Assembly (NCBI GenBank): GCA_034359265.1
Contig: CP136891.1
Span: 81,052,001 to 81,116,000, forward strand
Reading direction: 5' to 3'
DNA from: Canna indica
Taxonomy: Eukaryota; Streptophyta; Magnoliopsida; Zingiberales; Cannaceae
DNA: 64,000 nt
The notes below the pieces were generated by a model. The model did no database searches. It was not told the origin of the DNA and saw only the letters and a program-made list of their open reading frames with translations. A program made the position numbers and the translations under genes. Positions 25,501 to 37,821 of this stretch are shown here, in pieces (positions within the stretch are counted from its first letter, which is position 1; each line of letters begins with the position of its first letter).

Positions 25501-25868
25501 CACTAAACAAGAATCAGTCAAGCATATCACAAAGTTCAACTCATGATACCATAACTTCTTTTGTATGATTTAAGTACAGTATACTGTCTTTCAGTGAAAA
25601 CTTTAGAGATAAAAAAGACAGTAATTTTACTATCGAAGTCGATGAATGAAAAACAAGAACAGAAATCTCACACGCTGGCGTCCTCCCTTCCAAGGAGCTT
25701 GACTGGCGTCCCCGACCTTGGCGACATGAGATGTGACACCGACAGCTCTTCAGGGCCAAGAATCCTCCCTGGCCACCACGAGCCATTCCTCCGCCGCACC
25801 CAAACGATCGTTCCGACGCTGCAATCCACGCCGGTTCCTCCTCCATCCCCGTCCTCGGAAACACCCAT
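19600..25868 (-). CDS. PWO: PWWP-domain protein, PWO/PEAT type, tandem copy A
   Basis: Coding exons 25868-25672, 22831-21786 and 20906-19600 (197+1046+1307 nt, 849 aa), with GT..AG junctions and phase kept. Exon 1 is a PWWP reader domain (VGTIVWVRRRNGSWWPGRI, SWWP at residues 30-33; aromatic cage region). The exon 1/2 junction rebuilds SVDWYNLEKSKRVKAFRCGE, the family hallmark after the PWWP core. Exon 2 has basic NLS-like KKRDRRRP. The C-terminus ends VPLVTCVPVKVAFSRILEA. In Arabidopsis this family (PWO1-3, also PWWP1-3 of the PEAT complex) binds chromatin and works with Polycomb and histone-modifying partners in the nucleus; function here is by family. The start ATG is preceded by an in-frame TAG. 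Introns are 2,840 and 879 bp; intron 2 carries about 500 bp absent from copy B. No lesions seen. Confidence 0.93.
21150..21765. repeat. Composite insertion in intron 2 of PWWP copy A
   Basis: Copy B's intron 2 is 344 bp; here it is 879 bp. The extra DNA begins near TATGGGTGGGCAAAA (21154) and contains 'gacctgacctg'-type and 'gggtcaaaa'-type degenerate repeats. It ends near AGCCCTA (21700), i.e. hAT-like termini. The sequence 'gactgaggtttttgatt' occurs twice (21506 and 21723), suggesting nested or duplicated insertion. No matching TSD found, so ends are approximate. Confidence 0.5.
25360..25420. repeat. Three tandem 21-bp repeats in intron 1 of PWWP copy A
   Basis: The unit aaaggtaatattttggaaaag occurs twice exactly (25360-25380, 25381-25401), followed by a diverged third copy. 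A minor local minisatellite. Confidence 0.85.
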
Positions 25869-26417
25869 CTCCTACCTCCTAACCGCACTGTTAAACACAC
25901 TCAAAACCAGGACGAAACCCTAGAAACCGCTACCACAGAGACGGGGACCGAAGGGCCGTCGCGGGGTATCGAAGGGCCGGCGGTGGCCAATATCACAGTT
26001 GGACCGCAGCGGCCGGAGACGGTTCTAACAGATCCGACGAAGCAGAGTTGGTTCTTGACTAGGGTTTCCATTCAAATCAGAGAAGATCGCTCATCCTTCG
26101 ACACCGAGAACCTCGAAAGCTTAGGGTTTCCTCGAGGTCGCCACCTTCATCACATCAACCGCCGCCGCCGCCGCCGCGACTGAGACCAAGCTCGGTATCG
26201 AAGAGGCTCTCCGATCTGCCTCGCCGAAGAATCAAAGAAGATGCGTCTCCCAAGGCTGGGATTCTGCTCCTTCTTTTCGTGTGTTTCTTGCTATTTTCTC
26301 TTTGTTTCCCCTCGCGTCAATGGGAGACGATGAAGAAGAGAGAGCTAAAGCCTCAAAGATGCTGATTTCAAAATAGTAAATGGAAGGATACGGAGAAAGA
26401 TAAAATAAAATAAATAA

Positions 26418-27102
26418 GAGTAATTTATTTGATTTTTCTAAATTAATCTCAATTTTTTAGAATTCATAATTAAATTACGAAAGTTTTAAATTTATCCTTC
26501 ATTTTAAAATATAATTTTTCTTTTATTAATTAAAATTAAAAAAAATATTCAAAATAAAATATTTTTTATTATTCATAATTTATAATAATATTATACTAGA
26601 TAAAAATTTATTTAATTAATTAATAATAATATTATTTTATGAATTTATGTCCTTAAAAACTTTTACATTAAACAATTATAATTTTAGCTACTAAATAATT
26701 TGTAGACATTAAAAAAAATACTACGTTGATTATTAAAAAATTAGTTGACGTTGTATTTTACTTAATAAGTGTATAATTTAAGTATTTAAAAAAAATTTAA
26801 AAATATTTTAAATATTTTAAAAATAAAATAATATTATTATTAGCCGCTAAAATAAATTTTTATCTACTATAATATTAATATGAATTACTGAAAAAAATAA
26901 TGAATAATAATAAAAATATTTTATTTTGAGTCACTTGAAGAATTTTAAAAAAATCTTTAATTAATAAAATAGAGAATTATGTTTTGAAATAGAGGGTAAA
27001 TTCAAAATTTTGACTATTTAATTATGGATCCGGAAAAATTGGGATCTATATTATGGATCCGAGAAAATTTCAGGTCCAAATTATGATTTTAAATAATTGT
27101 TC
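26418..27102. mobile_element. AT-rich foldback MITE upstream of PWWP copy A, 685 bp
   Basis: The two halves are inverted copies: 'ttattcataatttataataatatta' blocks on the left pair with 'taatattaatatgaatta..aatgaataataa' on the right. Ends are GAGTAA.../...TTGTTC. Both sides carry aataaataa (26409-26417, 27103-27111), a 9-bp TSD, though low in complexity. The upstream flank of copy B (36700-36840) lacks it while sharing sequence on both sides, so it inserted after the gene duplication. Same general design as the element at 14278-14805. Confidence 0.7.
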
Positions 27103-27240
27103 AATAAATAAATAAATAAATATTAACAGTAACAGCGCGTTGTTAAAGAACAAATAAGCAAGTAAAACGCAAGGGTAAGAAAACCAGGGCTTAATGTTGT
27201 CGCCGGCTCGACTTGGGTTCGTGTATGCTGTCCTGTGCGA

Positions 27241-27890
27241 AGTAGATATGTTGACGTCATCCCAAAAGATCTGACCGTGTGATGGAGATCGAGCGTAAGA
27301 GAACTCCGCTCCAAATTTCCAACCTACTCCAACTTGATTTGCCTATTTATATTAAAGGACATCATGGCATTAAAAAGTTGCCTGAACTCCCTACTTGGAA
27401 AAAAGAAATTTACAACCTTTTTTCTTTCCAAATCCAACGTGCATTTTTTTTAAAAAAAAACGTAAGATGCATTATTTTTTCGTTAGGTTGTTAAGGTTGT
27501 GTCATATTTTTTTTCTTAAAAAAAAATTGGATATAAATTTACATAGCAGCCCCTGTCCCCTTGTATGGATAGACAATAATTGTAATATACACCACTTTGG
27601 CAATAAATGTGAATTATAGAAACAAAGCACCTGCCAACGCTGCCATATTCATCCAATATTCCAATTCATCCCCCCCCATTAACTATTCAATTCAAATCAT
27701 GATCAAATCTATAGACCACCATTTTGGACATGATTGCATGAGAAGAACAGTGTAATTAGAAAGATTTTTTGTGTAAATGGAGGATTTCTACGTGGAATAT
27801 TAGTTTAAGAAGTAATTGTCAAATTTTCAGTCAAAATTTTTTGGCATCCAAAACTGTCAAAAAGGAGATTAACCAAACAGCTGTTCACAA
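27241..27890. other. Spacer between the duplicated PWWP segments
   Basis: The duplicated unit ends near 27240 (5' flank of copy A) and the next begins near 27900 (3' flank of copy B). The spacer contains A/T homopolymer runs with inverse symmetry (27440-27530) and no gene. Confidence 0.5.
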
Positions 27891-28487
27891 CTGAAAAGTT
27901 GCTCGGTTGGAATAGTGAGATGGCACAGTATTCATCATGCTCAGCTACTATGCTCATTAACTAAAGAGTTTATAGCAATAAATAACTTGCTTGTAATGAG
28001 TACAAACTTTTACAGGTCTGGCTCTTTTACATGACTATGAGATTTATGATTTATGTATACTTGACACTAAATTTTCAAATTAGTACTTTACAAGAGTCAT
28101 CCAACTAGGCATAGCAAAATAACTTCTTGAATGAGAATGCACCTTTGCCTACCAAGATACAAACCAGGTTGGCCACCAGTGCTGCTGTGCTAAAAGAGCA
28201 GTTTGTCATGAGAGCCAAATAGTATGCCTCATTTCCCTGAGCAGGGATATGTATCTCACATGTAACATTTTACAAATTTACATCAGGACCTTTAGGGTTC
28301 ATTTGCCATGAGCGACTGATCAAAGACTTATTGCTGATCAGCTGCAAAGCTCCCCCTTCAAGAATAACCTAATGGGGAAACTTATCTCTCCCCCCTTGAG
28401 AAGCATCGGAGCAAATGGTTGGACATAAATATCAACCATGACTGGCACAGGATTTGGAGCAAGTAGCAGGTCATTGTGATGGATAAC

Positions 28488-31400
28488 TCATGACCTACGA
28501 ACTGCTTCAAGAATCCTGCTAAAGGCTACCTTCACAGGGACACAAGTAACAAGAGGCACTTGTCCATCTGATTTCATCAGACCACTCAATAGACTACTAC
28601 CCCTAGCAAGCCTTGCTTCACCATTCTGACGGCTAAGCCTATGCTCAGATCCAAAAGAGGATAGTGTTCTAGTTTTCTGGCTTGACAAGCTTGCTCTTTT
28701 TTGTGACTTCTTCTGTAAATTCCCCAATGGAGGTCGGTAAGCAGAAAGAACTCTCTTCTTTGTTGACCTGGACTGATTCTTGAAATGACCAACATAGATG
28801 TCAGGTGAGGGTTTATTGTCACGCTCAGAATAGTGAGACCCCTCGGGTTCATCATCGTCCCAAGAGGATGTCAACGGGTTAGTTCGAGGAAATCGTTGCA
28901 TGGCCGTTCTTCTGGCAGTCCTCCAGACAGGTTGGTGTGTTGTTCTTTCATCCGGACAACCATAATTACTTGGAAAATATTGGTCAGTGGAACCATCTTC
29001 TAAGATTTCGATCTGGACAGGATGCCCTATAATTGCCTTTCCATTCAATCTGCTCATTAGAGATACAAAGGGAACATGTTCGCCTTGATAGCTTGCTTTA
29101 ACTTTCAGATTGACATCAAATAAATTAGAGTCAAACTCCCTGCTGATATAAGGTGCATAAACATTATCATAACATTCATCAGATTCCTCCCAACATTTCC
29201 TCCAGGCCCCTTGAGATCGCCCATCAGCTTCCCAGCTTATTGAAGTTAAATGAGAATCACTTTCCATATTGTTGAAAGCAATGTGGCTTCTCCCAAGATC
29301 CCTGGCTGATTTAGAAACTGATGGATATCTTTGATTATTATATCCATTCATTTGTCCCTGAAAAATATCTTCACCAATTAAATCATCCTCAAAAGCATAA
29401 TTTTCTTCCTTTTTGATGTGGTGGAAACCTTGTTCTACATTCCTTGGTATAAAAGGTTCTATCGTCTCCAATCTCAAACCACTACACTTGGCTCCATATG
29501 CACTTTCCGTTGCAGAACCATCAAATCTATCAGAACCATTAAAGTACAATTTTCCATCACCAACATCAACTGGCCTCTTAACTAAGCTACGGTTGTTGCG
29601 TTTGCCTTTCATATGCCATTTGGAAATTCCCACATCAGCAGAAGCATCTGCAGAATTTTCATAGGAATATAAGCGAGAAAAAGGCACTTCATTATTGTCC
29701 ATATCTCCAGATTTCTCTGAATAATGAGAAATAGAAGAGTCGTGATTATTTTGTCTAGATGCAATCAATTGACCAGTATCTGCAACAAAAAACCAACAGA
29801 AGACATCACTATTGAGAAGACAAATAGAAACAATTTGCACCAAAGAACATGTAATGCCTAAAAGAGTTCTTAAACCATTAAATTGATATTAACATCATAT
29901 TCACATCAAAATAAGTTTCATATACTAATAAATAACAAATAAATAATAAGTTTTAACATAAACATTCAATTGATTCTAATACTATACTGGTAAGTTAGAT
30001 TATCTCAAAGTTGTAATGAAAAAATATTGAGCAACTACTAAAAAGAGCCAAATACAAGTGGACATGATTGTGGTTTCTGACATGTCCCAAATAAAAATTA
30101 ATACATGATACTAAGCAAAATACCTCTGTAAATATCTCCCTCCTCAGTCTCACTTTCCAAGTAATGCCTTGGAGAGGAATCAGATTCATTTGTCTCTATC
30201 ATACCAGAAGATGTGCAATCTTCTATCAAAGAATCAGGTTGATTATGGAAATTATCCATTTCGAACTGGTTTGCTCGTGTTTGCATATCATCAGAAGAAT
30301 TACCATCATCATCGTGAGAATCAATTGAATCAGAAGGAAGATAGATGCATCTACTCCGTTTTGCGCGACGAATAACACCCAGATGATCCATTTCCTCCTG
30401 CATTGGTGCAAGGTCAGGATAATGATCAAACTGAGAAGAATGCAAATCCTGCAACTTTGCACTACTTTGTAAGACTTGAAGAATTGGTCGACGCCTATCA
30501 CGCTTTTTGGCTAGAGGTTCTTCAACCAAACTACCATGTGACTTTTTTATTTTGATGGACAATGTATCATTGCCACTACTGACATGACCTCTCCCTCTCA
30601 TTAAATGCCCTGAACTAGGAAGAACATCCATGCTATTTCCAGCAGGTTCCTTGGAAACTGACCAATCAAAAGACTGTGGAAGCTTTTTCTTTGGAGCAAT
30701 CCGCAGGCCAAAGTCCTTATGCCCTCTAACCCGATGAATGGCTCCAGAAGTATCTTCCTCCCAGCCTATTTGCTTAGTATTCTTTCCTTCATTTATATTT
30801 ACAGAACTCTTCTGATTTTCTTCCTCATCCAAAGAATCCGGTTTCCTGGCAACTGTTGGAGACTTGCCAAAATATTTACTATGCATTGATGAGTCAACAT
30901 TTCTTGTGACTGTATCTAAAGATGATAAGTTCTTGAACTCTCTCTTCACAGCACCCAAAGAATTGCCAGCAACTCCACCTGAGATGATTGGTTGTTTTAG
31001 CTGATTCATTTCAAGCTGCTTTCTCTCAAGTTCAAGAGCATGGAGGATGGCATCTTCTCGGCGTGCATATTTCTCCCTTTTCTTTATAGGAACTCCTAGA
31101 GAAGCTTCAGCCTTTTCAATGCAGGCATCGAACTCCCCACAGCGAAACGATTTAACACGTTTTGATTTCTCTAAGTTGTACCAGTCCCTGCGAACACATT
31201 CGCCTTAAATATTTCCACTGGAACACTTAATACAATGAGTATATGATCACAAATCATAAATAAACACAACATCTAATATTCAGTGGTCAACAATGAAATT
31301 GTATATAGATAATTAGATAAACAACATGCAACAATATCTGCAGAATGAGCCAAGATGGAGAATCTAACAGAAGAACAGACTAAAGTAATAGAAAAAAATG

Positions 31401-34400
31401 AGGCAGAACAAGAACCAAATACTACAGGTGATATCAAAGTATATTGATTTGACTGATGAACAAGGAAGATGAAATTTTGATTCAATTTTATGACTTCATC
31501 TTCTGCCTAAGCTAGATGTCAAATAATGCCATTTGAACTTAAATTCAACAAACTAAATAGGTACATGGTAAGGTGTCCACATGTTGAATTCATGTTCAGG
31601 CTGGAACTACCGTAACATTTAAATAATACAAAGATGCACCCGAGGTGATTCTTCAGCATGACTAAATTATCAGTAAACTTCATCTTGTTGCAATGAAAAG
31701 TTGCAAGTTTCCAACTATCAACTAATAGCAACTTGCATCACCCATTGCAAAAGAAGCACTGTGCTTGGAAAATATATACTACAAAATGAAGAAAAGTTTG
31801 ATATTCTGCTGATACTGCAGACTGCATAGAACATATAACAAGCAGCCTTCATCGCAAATGCTGAATGAAATAGTCATAGCATGGTAGTGCTATTAGTAAT
31901 TTGACATCTAGCTTAGGATCATATAGCACACAACACTGTCCTACAACAGGGATATTTCATATCCATAAGAAGTCCACACCAATTTAAACTGCATGGTAGA
32001 ATGATCTACTTTTGATGCAAGACAGCAAGAGTTAAGTTATCTGTGTATCCACTAAGACAATTAAGGGAATTGGAGAGAACATATGGTTTTAATCAACTTA
32101 CCAGAATCATAGGACATAATATAATATTTATATTATATATTACAACATAATATTGTTATAACGATTCATAATTACTTCTAGAATCTACATGAAATTTATG
32201 TTAAACATATCATAGAAAAGGACAAAAAAATTAAAAAAAATGAAGAGTCGCGTGCATCTTGTTGGTAAAGTCCATAATTTTCTTTTTAAAATGTCACTAT
32301 ATTCACATGAAACTTTAAAAAAAACATTTATAGTGTGACAATAATCTCTCATTAAAATAATATCAATGTTCTTGATTATAGAAAATAAAATGTATCAAGA
32401 ATTACATATCAACCAGAGATTTTGATCCTTCAACAAAAAACAGATATGAGCTTTGCTTTTTTGTTCGCCGAGAAAAAGCAAAAGCAAATTATGCAGAGGA
32501 GGTTCACCTAATATGTGCAAAACTAAACTAGCAAGACAAATCATTATCCTCATAGATATGATCTTACAAAGTAGGTAAAAAATAGTTTATGACACTATTT
32601 TCTAAACAAAAGAGTATTTCATGCTTTGAAGTTCAGATATAGCCACAATATATATAATCAAGAAAAGTAACTATTTCTTCGGCCGACTTTCTTATTTCAA
32701 GGGGTCAGGGTGGAGACTTTCTCCTCTTCAAGAAAAATAGAAGGGAATTGGTTATATTGATACATTCCTTTGGAAAGGAACTTACGATCTTTTAGTTAGA
32801 ACAAAGAATATCATACAGGGGAAGGCAACCAGACATAGAAAGTTTTTTCTTTTAGTGCACGATGGGTCAGATGGAGTATTACTCAAATCAGCACAGGGAG
32901 AGAAAACAAGCCAACCAAGATGCTTAGTGGTTAAGATGAAGCTTGCTTTAGTAACTTGGGAGCTTAGTTACATGGAAAACCTTAGGTTGTGGAGCTGCTA
33001 TCAGTGCATAGTATACAGTTGTGCTATCAATCTTCAAGATGCTACTGCTGCAGCAGCCACTGCAACCAAATAAAGAGAAAGGAAAAGAAGAATATATATA
33101 TATAGGCCAAGCAACAAGACAGAAAAGGACAAACCGGCAGTCAAAACACACTTTCATGTAATCCTTTAAGGGGATAACTACATAAAATAGCCCAAATGTA
33201 GCCGTAATTACATATCAAAAAAATTTATGTGTAAAAAAACAAGGCCCATGACATTGACTCCTCGTTCAGTATAACTGTTTTCAATTCAAATTCTTGTGTA
33301 TAGATGCCTAGTTAATAACATAAACAATTCAAAGATATAACATATCTGTATTTCAAAGATATAACATATTTGTATTATATAAAAACACTAAAATACCACA
33401 ATATATTATATAAAATCTCAAATTAGTCAAGCAAAATACACATACAGTTAGGACTCCACTGCTCATCCCAACGAACCAAAACCAAAATAAATAATATTTC
33501 ATTAATAGTTCATTGGCACAGCTTCTGGATGTCATAGTCACCATTAAGCTGCCAAGTTCTAGTTACTCCTTCTAAAAGCAAGGCCACTATCTTGTACTTC
33601 AATCAAATTGGTCTAACCATGTTAATTCTATGAAGCATATTCTACTTCAGACTTTGCCGAATTGGTATAATAGTCTAACATGAAAACTGAGACCAATTAC
33701 AAAAATAAAGGACTATTTGCGAGGTTCCACAAACTGATGCAACAAAAATGTCAAATAATTAAGAACAGAAAACTTATAAAGTAGAATACCAAAGACAACA
33801 AGCAAGATGCAATATTGGTAATGAGATGAATCTTACATAGTCCAAGCTGATTAAAGAACGAAACAACTCTCTTCGTTTTAAGTTGTCAATCCATTCTGGT
33901 ATAGCTATGTCCGCACAAAACAGATTGTGGTGTATGTAAGATTGGATTTAATTTCTAAATGTTAACAATAAAGACAAGTGGAAAACAAGAAAGAAAGCCC
34001 ACGTGTTGCCAAAAGTAAGCTAAAACTGGTCAACAAGAAACAAACAACATCATGACGTAAAAACGAAAGGAAGGTTACAAAAGAAGAAAGAAAATATGTC
34101 AGACGAGAAAATTAATTTGGAAGGAGTCAAAGATGACCATGGTGGTTACTAATAAAAGTACACAACATTACAAAGTTAAGCAGGAAAAAGTAAAATGTAA
34201 AAGAGGCCAGCAGCATAGGACCTTCACTAATTGCCAAGCAGGTTCAGATGTCAGGTCAGTGATTGATGTTAAAAATTAACAAATGATGCTGCAGTGAATT
34301 CATTCTTATCAAGTATAAAAATGATATTGCATACTTTGTGAAATAGAGACATATTAAGAGACTCTGAGATTTCAATACAACGGAATAATTTAGTGGAAGC

Positions 34401-36212
34401 ATGACAAGGTAAATACAAGCTTCAGGAACTGGAATTGCATATGGCAAGGTCATGATTGATGCAAACTAATGGGCAACAAAGGAATTAAATAGAATGGATC
34501 TTTATAATCTGACTCAGAAAGAGTGCAAAAAGGATCGTTGTTCTAGATATATGAATGCTCATGATGGATTTATATAGGACATTTAAAATGGTAGTAATTG
34601 CAAAGTTACATTATATAAGTTACAAGGGACTATAAGGGTTCTACGGAAATTTACAGGTAAAAAACATGATTTAAAGATAAATAAACAAATAAGAAATAAT
34701 GTAGATGAAAGACGAAAAAATGATAATATTTACACTTAAACAAGAATGAGGCCATTGATAATATTGATGAGCAAGAAGAAGCACAAAGGAATACCAATAC
34801 ATATTATTTAGATTGATGTTCTAAAGAGAATAAAGAATTTGGTTCAGAATAGTCGAGGAAAAGGGATTTCCGGAAGTTAGAAATAATAGGGATATAGGCT
34901 CCGCTTAGAATTACTTTAGCTTTTGAAAAAACGGCTTTGTTAAAACAATAATTGGCATGCTAACAACACCACCAGTTGTCAACTAGAAGAAATGAATCTA
35001 TTATTCACAAAGTATGTGATTGTGATAATGAACATGCACAGAACAGAACCATCTAGTCTGTCAATTGACAAAAACAAAACACAACTATTGTAGATTATCT
35101 TTTTAAGGAAAAGATGAAAGCAGAATGTGCAACTAAAGAAAACATTGCTTACCGGATTACTGATGACAGATATTTTATGTTTTTAAGGCAAGTTCAAAAC
35201 TAAAAACAAAAAAGATTTCTCATTGCTCCAGTTATATATTATAACGTCCAATCTACCTTTAAATTTAAGTGAATGGAAATTCATCTAGAAGGATAACTCA
35301 AGGCAAAAATAATCTCTAATCGTTTTTCTATCTTGGCAAGAGCCCTCTGATGGTATGAGGAATTTTTAACATATTTGCATCAATATGGGAAGTTTAATTA
35401 ACTCTTCTAGCACACAACACATACAAGAAGAATTTGATCCTCCCTCAGCAGAGCTTAACTTTGCCATTAAAACTGAATAATAATATAGATATATGTAGGC
35501 ATCAAAAATCTTAAACAAAAACATTCTAGATTACATGAATAATAATCAAGGGTATCAATTCCTAGGGCTTCTACAGTGTGGAAAGTGCTTCTTAGCTTCC
35601 ACTTAATTTTAGCTTAAAAGTTTCCAGAGTATATTGAATTGCATGCCTCAGTTTAACTCCCAATGTTTTCAGAGTATCCCTTGCATTTGCTAGAAACATG
35701 AAAATTGTGGAGAACAGCATAATATATTTACAACAAACTAAAGCAACTGGGAGGTTCTTGGCTGCATGTGATGAGGAAGGAGGAAGGAAATTTTCCAAAA
35801 CTAAAAACACTTGGAACTTGTTGGAATAGTAAGATTGAGCTTCAATAGCAAATGGAAACTGAGGAAACCAAAATATCGAACGAAATCAGGCGACCATACC
35901 ACAAAGTTTAGCTCACCCTATCATTTCCTTTATATGATTTAAGTACAGTAAATTGTCTACCAACAAAAATTTACGGATGTAGAAGTTCAAAAATAGAAGA
36001 GACCAGAAATCTCACACGCTGGCGTCCTCCCTTCCGAGGAGTTTAACTGGCGTCCCCGACCTTGGCGACATGAGATGCGACACCGACAGCTCTTCAGGGC
36101 CAAGAATCCTCCCTGGCCACCACGAGCCGTTCCTCCGCCGTACCCAAACGATCGTCCCGACGGTGCAATCAACGCCGGTACCTCCTCCATCACCGTCCTC
36201 GGAAACCCCCAT
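28488..36212 (-). CDS. PWO: PWWP-domain protein, PWO/PEAT type, tandem copy B
   Basis: Coding exons 36212-36016, 31187-30124 and 29779-28488 (197+1064+1292 nt, 850 aa), phase-consistent GT..AG junctions. Exon 1 is nearly identical to copy A in the PWWP region (SWWP at 30-33). The exon 1/2 join again gives SVDWYNLEKSKRVK. Exon 2 has KKRDRRRP; the end is VPVKVAFSRILEAVRRS. Copies A and B differ by scattered substitutions and small indels over exons 2-3, with the frame kept, so both are probably under selection. An in-frame ATG at 36239 would add nine residues not shared with copy A, so 36212 is preferred. Intron 1 is 4,828 bp against 2,840 bp in copy A, and I saw no coding region in it. Role by family: chromatin reader scaffold in the nucleus. 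Confidence 0.93.
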
Positions 36213-36844
36213 CTCCTCTTCCCTACCGCACCCTTCCAAACACCCTCGAAACCGAACGAAACCCTAGAGACCGACGCAACAGCCACGGCGATCGAGGGGC
36301 CGGCAGCGGCCTCTGTCGCCGGGGGACCGCTGCGGCCGGGGACGATTCTCGCAGATCCGACCAAGCAGAGTTGGTTGCCGCACAAGGGCTTCCATTCACA
36401 TCAAAGAAGATCTCATCCTTCCACGCCCGGAACCTCGAAGCTCAAGGGGTTACCTGGAGGCCACGGCTCTCAACACCTCCGCCGAGTCCGCGCCGTGACT
36501 CCGACCTGGATCGGGATCGAAGAAGCGCTCTGATCTCCCTCGCGGAAGGACCGGAGAAGATGCGTCACCGCGGGCACGGATTCTGTTGCTTTTTTTATTT
36601 GTTTCCTTTATTTGCTGCTATTTTTCTTTCGCCCTCGTTTTCCCTGGCGTCAAAGGGAGACGGTGAAGAAGACGGCAAAAACGATGGTGAATTGGTGACG
36701 TCGAAATAGTAAATGGGAGGAGGCGAGTAAATAGATAAATATATTATATGTATACGGAATACAAATAATAAACAAATAGAGCGAAACGCGAGGGTTCGAA
36801 CCGTGATTTGGTTTTGTCTCCGGCTCGACTCGGGTTGGTTTAAT

Positions 36845-37165
36845 CACAGAAAAAGGGTCAAAATTATCCTTTAAAAATTAAAAATTTATCCCTTAAATAT
36901 ATTTTGAATTAAAATTACTCTTACTATTACATAATTTGATCAATTTTACCCTTCTTTTTAACAAAAGTTCATGTCAGCAAACGATGACTGACGTAGCAAG
37001 TGAAAGTCATACACATTAGATGTCACGATGAAAAACACGTGGCAGTACGGACAAGAGTATTATTGGCCTAAAAAATACTTCATTGGCAAATTTGCACATT
37101 TTTCAATACTTTATAGGTAAATTTATATTTTTTTCAAAACGTAAAGGGTAAATCATTTAAGCATA
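36845..37165. repeat. Possible remnant of a long-TIR Mutator-like element
   Basis: Starts with 'ggtcaaaattatccttt' and ends with 'aaacgtaaagggtaaatca', phrasing typical of MULE terminal arms in this window. It includes 'acacgtggca' and 'gacgtagcaagtgaaagtc'. No clear paired arm or TSD; possibly a half element. Confidence 0.35.
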
Positions 37166-37821
37166 AGTATTCAAATATTATACAAAGATTTTTGCAAAAT
37201 CAAACTCATATCTCATTCCTAAAAATTTCCCAAACTTTTCATTTCCTTTTCAATTTTCTTCACAATAGTCTTCCATTTTCAATAACTTGCAAATATACTT
37301 CATTAATAGTAATCAAACAATATCTACTAGCAAATTGTCGTAATAAAGATGATGATCAAGTATCAATTTCAAAGACCCACTTTGCTAAGTAGTAGAAATT
37401 CATTTACAAATAAGTCAAAGTGATACCGAAATGAATCAAATAGATCTCAAAATGTGAAATTTTGAAAAATAAGATCTACAACCCTTCTTATTTGTTGAAA
37501 ATCGAAAGACCATAATTAGTCTACGATTTAGAACCGCAATGTCGCATTTGCCCGGTATAGGCTACATAGGTCTCCGAAGATACCGAAAATCAAAAATCAA
37601 AAATATTTTCCAATGAACTCTTTAGCAAGAGCGAGGAAAATAACTCAAATTAAACATGTATCACAACTCCAACTTAAATAAAACAAACCAAAGTAAGGAG
37701 ATGATACAAAGTATACCTATATGCTAATTTTCATACTTATGGCATCATGATGGTTTGAAGATGCAACCAAGGAATGATACTTCATTTAAGTCCATAGTCA
37801 ACTTCAACTCTTCACTTCTCT

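Noticed and set aside
25672..25923. Plus-strand frames opposite the PWWP exon 1 (also 36070-36533)
   Set aside because: Antisense shadows of a GC-rich exon and 5'UTR, duplicated because the gene is duplicated.
32915..32940. 'gcttagtggttaag', resembling a SINE A box, in intron 1 of PWWP copy B
   Set aside because: No convincing B box, poly-A tail or target duplication nearby.
36790..36806. ggttcgaacc, a tRNA/SINE B-box-like motif
   Set aside because: No A box at proper spacing and no cloverleaf; it lies in the duplicated 5' flank of the PWWP gene.
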